From Sphaerobacter sp. (GTDB lineage: Bacteria; Chloroflexota; Chloroflexia; Thermomicrobiales; Thermomicrobiaceae), in NCBI GenBank assembly GCA_029961075.1, contig JASBVL010000015.1, forward strand, positions 1 to 50,828: a stretch of 50,828 nt of DNA, written 5' to 3'. Position numbers and translations under genes: made by a program. Below the pieces are notes generated by a model. It was not told the origin of the DNA. It worked only from the letters and a program-made list of their open reading frames with translations, and did no database searches. This document shows positions 49,447-50,828 of this stretch, one piece after another. Every line of letters begins with the position of its first letter. The stretch's first letter is position 1.

Positions 49447-50430
49447 GTGGCGCAACTCGGGGTCATGATCGAGGCGCAGGAGGGGCTGACCTGGGAGCGC
49501 TGGGCGGCGCTGATCGACGCGGCGGACCGGCTCGGCTACACCTGGCTGCGCCGCTCCGACCACCTGTTCTCGACGATCGCCGCGGAGGCGCGGGAGGGGC
49601 TGGCGCTCTGGCCGACGCTGACGATGGTGGCGCTCCGCAGCGCCCGGCTCCGCTTCGGGCAGATGGTCTCGCCGATCACCTGGCGGCATCCGGTACTGCT
49701 GGCGCGCCACGCCGCCGCGCTCGACCGCCTCTCGGGCGGCCGGCTCGACCTCGGGATCGGCGCCGGCTGGAACGAGGCGGAGCACCGCGCCTTCGGCATC
49801 CCCTTCCCGCCGACCCGGGAGCGCTTCGATCGGCTGGAGGAAGCCATCCAGGTCATCCAGCTCCTCCACACGGGCGAGCGCGTCCGCTTCGCGGGGCGCT
49901 ACTACCAGCTCGACGACGCGATCTGCCGGCCGACCCCGGCCCGCCCGGGCGGCGTGCGGCTCGTGGTGGGCGGCAAAGGGCGGCAGCGGACGCTCCGGCT
50001 CGCCGCGGCCTACGCCGACGAGTGGAACGTGACGGCCATGGCGCCGACGGAGTACGAGGCGCTCCGGGACACGCTCGAGCGCTACTGCGCCGAGGCGCAG
50101 CGCGACCCGCGCAGCATCACCCGCACCATCATGCTGGCGCATCTCGTCGGGCGCGACGAGGCCGAGCTGCGCGAACGCGCGCGGCGCATGCAGCAGATCA
50201 TCCCCGCGCTGCGGGACATCCCGACCGACGCCGTGCCGGATCGGCTGCGTGAGCGCGGCTGGCTCGTGGGCACGCCCGATGAGGTGGTCGAGCGGATCCA
50301 GGCGTGGGAGGCCGTCGGCATGCAGGGGTTCCTCCTCCAGACGCTCGACCAGGAGGACATCGCCGCGCTCGAATTGATCGCGTGGGAGGTCATGCCGCGG
50401 GTGATGCCCGCCCCAGCGAGCGGCGCCTAG
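49447..50430 (+). CDS. LLM-class (luciferase-like) flavin oxidoreductase, probably F420-dependent
   Basis: 327 residues from GTG 49447 (GGGGAGGG upstream). It belongs to the bacterial-luciferase-like TIM-barrel family; in Chloroflexota and Actinobacteria most use coenzyme F420. Typical blocks are LGVMIEAQEGLTWERW, WLRRSDHLFS, the family signature RHAAALDRLSGGRLDLGIGAGWNEAEHRAFG, then RFDRLEEAIQVIQLL, and a late GTPDEVVERIQAW. The substrate cannot be inferred. It is the last gene of the window, followed by repeats. Confidence 0.88.
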   Translation: MAQLGVMIEAQEGLTWERWAALIDAADRLGYTWLRRSDHLFSTIAAEAREGLALWPTLTMVALRSARLRFGQMVSPITWRHPVLLARHAAALDRLSGGRLDLGIGAGWNEAEHRAFGIPFPPTRERFDRLEEAIQVIQLLHTGERVRFAGRYYQLDDAICRPTPARPGGVRLVVGGKGRQRTLRLAAAYADEWNVTAMAPTEYEALRDTLERYCAEAQRDPRSITRTIMLAHLVGRDEAELRERARRMQQIIPALRDIPTDAVPDRLRERGWLVGTPDEVVERIQAWEAVGMQGFLLQTLDQEDIAALELIAWEVMPRVMPAPASGA

Positions 50431-50443
50431 CGGCGCGCCGGCG

Positions 50444-50483
50444 CCGTGGAGCGCCGGCGTCGCACGGAGCATCGCCGGCTCTC
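50444..50483 (+). repeat. CGTGGAGCGCCGGC repeat, copy near 50.5 kb
   Basis: 40 bases nearly identical to the reverse complement of 6675-6714. It starts 14 bases after the oxidoreductase stop. Confidence 0.75.
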
Positions 50484-50521
50484 GTCTGTTGCGCGGGTCG
50501 GCGCGGGCGGCACCGGTGCCC

Positions 50522-50679
50522 GGGGCTGAATGGAGTTTGACGCAATAGTCCGGTATCCGCGCCGGGCCTGGGCCCGGGGCTCAAGCCCCGGGCTCACAAG
50601 GAAAGCCGGCTGAAGCCGGCTGGGGACGATCGCCGGGTATGCCGGACTAAATCGTCAAAGTCCATAAAACCCCGGGCTC
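50522..50679. repeat. Inverted pair of GTCAAA half-sites, copy 3
   Basis: TGGAGTTTGACGCAATAGTC then CGGTATCC (50531-50558) and GGTATGCCGGACTAAATCG then TCAAAGTCCA (50637-50665). The order of half-sites is outward-in compared with the copy at 6.5 kb. Between them are two nested perfect palindromic stretches. Confidence 0.7.
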
Positions 50680-50828
50680 ACCAGGGAAGCCGGCGAGGAG
50701 ACCCCCCCGCGACCAGCGGCCGCGCACCCACCCACCACCCCCCACGCATGACGCCCGCACGCATCACGGAACAAGCAACACGCAACCCGGAACCCGCACC
50801 CCGCCTCAGTACAGCTCCGGCTCGCCCC

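Larger units (their letters stand above)
50431..50828. other. Intergenic region with composite repeat copy 3, to window end
   Basis: 398 bases, no gene. It holds a CGTGGAGCGCCGGC unit (50444-50483), an inverted pair of GTCAAA half-sites (50522-50679) enclosing GCCCGGGGCTCAAGCCCCGG and AAAGCCGGCTGAAGCCGGCT, and degenerate ACGCATCACGGAACAAGC units (50736-50806). Confidence 0.65.

Overview
The window comes from a very GC-rich bacterium. Gene content points to the Chloroflexota, class Thermomicrobia (a Sphaerobacter-like organism is my best guess). The signs are an alternative complex III operon, an XPB/Ssl2-like helicase-domain protein, an LLM-class flavin oxidoreductase of the F420 type, and intergenic DNA full of short interspersed repeats. 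This assignment is inference; no rRNA, tRNA or CRISPR was seen.

Layout. 1-2751: divergent envelope proteases, an HtrA serine protease cut by the window edge and an S41 processing peptidase, with four 11-bp direct repeats between them. 3784-9969: an orphan peptide-binding lipoprotein, a DUF309 protein, a compact Arg-rich small gene with its own promoter and terminator, then a probable unit of a small protein, a membrane-anchored molybdopterin oxidoreductase and a TrmO-FmdE fusion. 9970-13733: a degenerate repeat region, a drug-type ABC exporter, a frameshifted hydrolase and a DUF420 membrane protein. 13965-15211: an ECF sigma factor overlapping a gene that fuses an anti-sigma zinc finger to an O6-alkylguanine-DNA alkyltransferase. 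15363-20534: an APC permease broken by an amber codon, a duplicated six-cysteine protein, the XPB-like protein and an unknown.

20874-28844 is one long operon for alternative complex III (quinol:electron acceptor oxidoreductase): a small membrane protein, ActA (five hemes), split ActB1 and ActB2, two NrfD-type subunits, ActD and ActE. It ends in a terminator, with no terminal oxidase beside it. 28966-32680 carries a PYROXD2-like oxidoreductase and recN.

33420-42469 is a one-directional (minus) block. A histidine kinase and NarL-type regulator come first. Then follow a receiver-only regulator with Glu at the phosphorylation site, a multicopper oxidase with an embedded metal-binding domain, a DJ-1/PfpI protein lacking its Cys, an FAD monooxygenase, a two-gene ABC exporter and a GNAT enzyme. 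A 120-bp sequence is duplicated ahead of the receiver-only gene and ahead of the exporter, so the two operons probably form one regulon.

42674-47975 encodes a complete branched-chain-amino-acid-type ABC importer: a binding protein on plus, converging with livGFHM on minus. 48300-50430 holds YbaB/EbfC, a small zinc-ribbon protein and the LLM oxidoreductase.

Strongest candidates for something new: the sigma factor with its anti-sigma/alkyltransferase fusion (possible direct alkylation sensing), and the two-component, copper-oxidase and exporter block with its duplicated promoter element.
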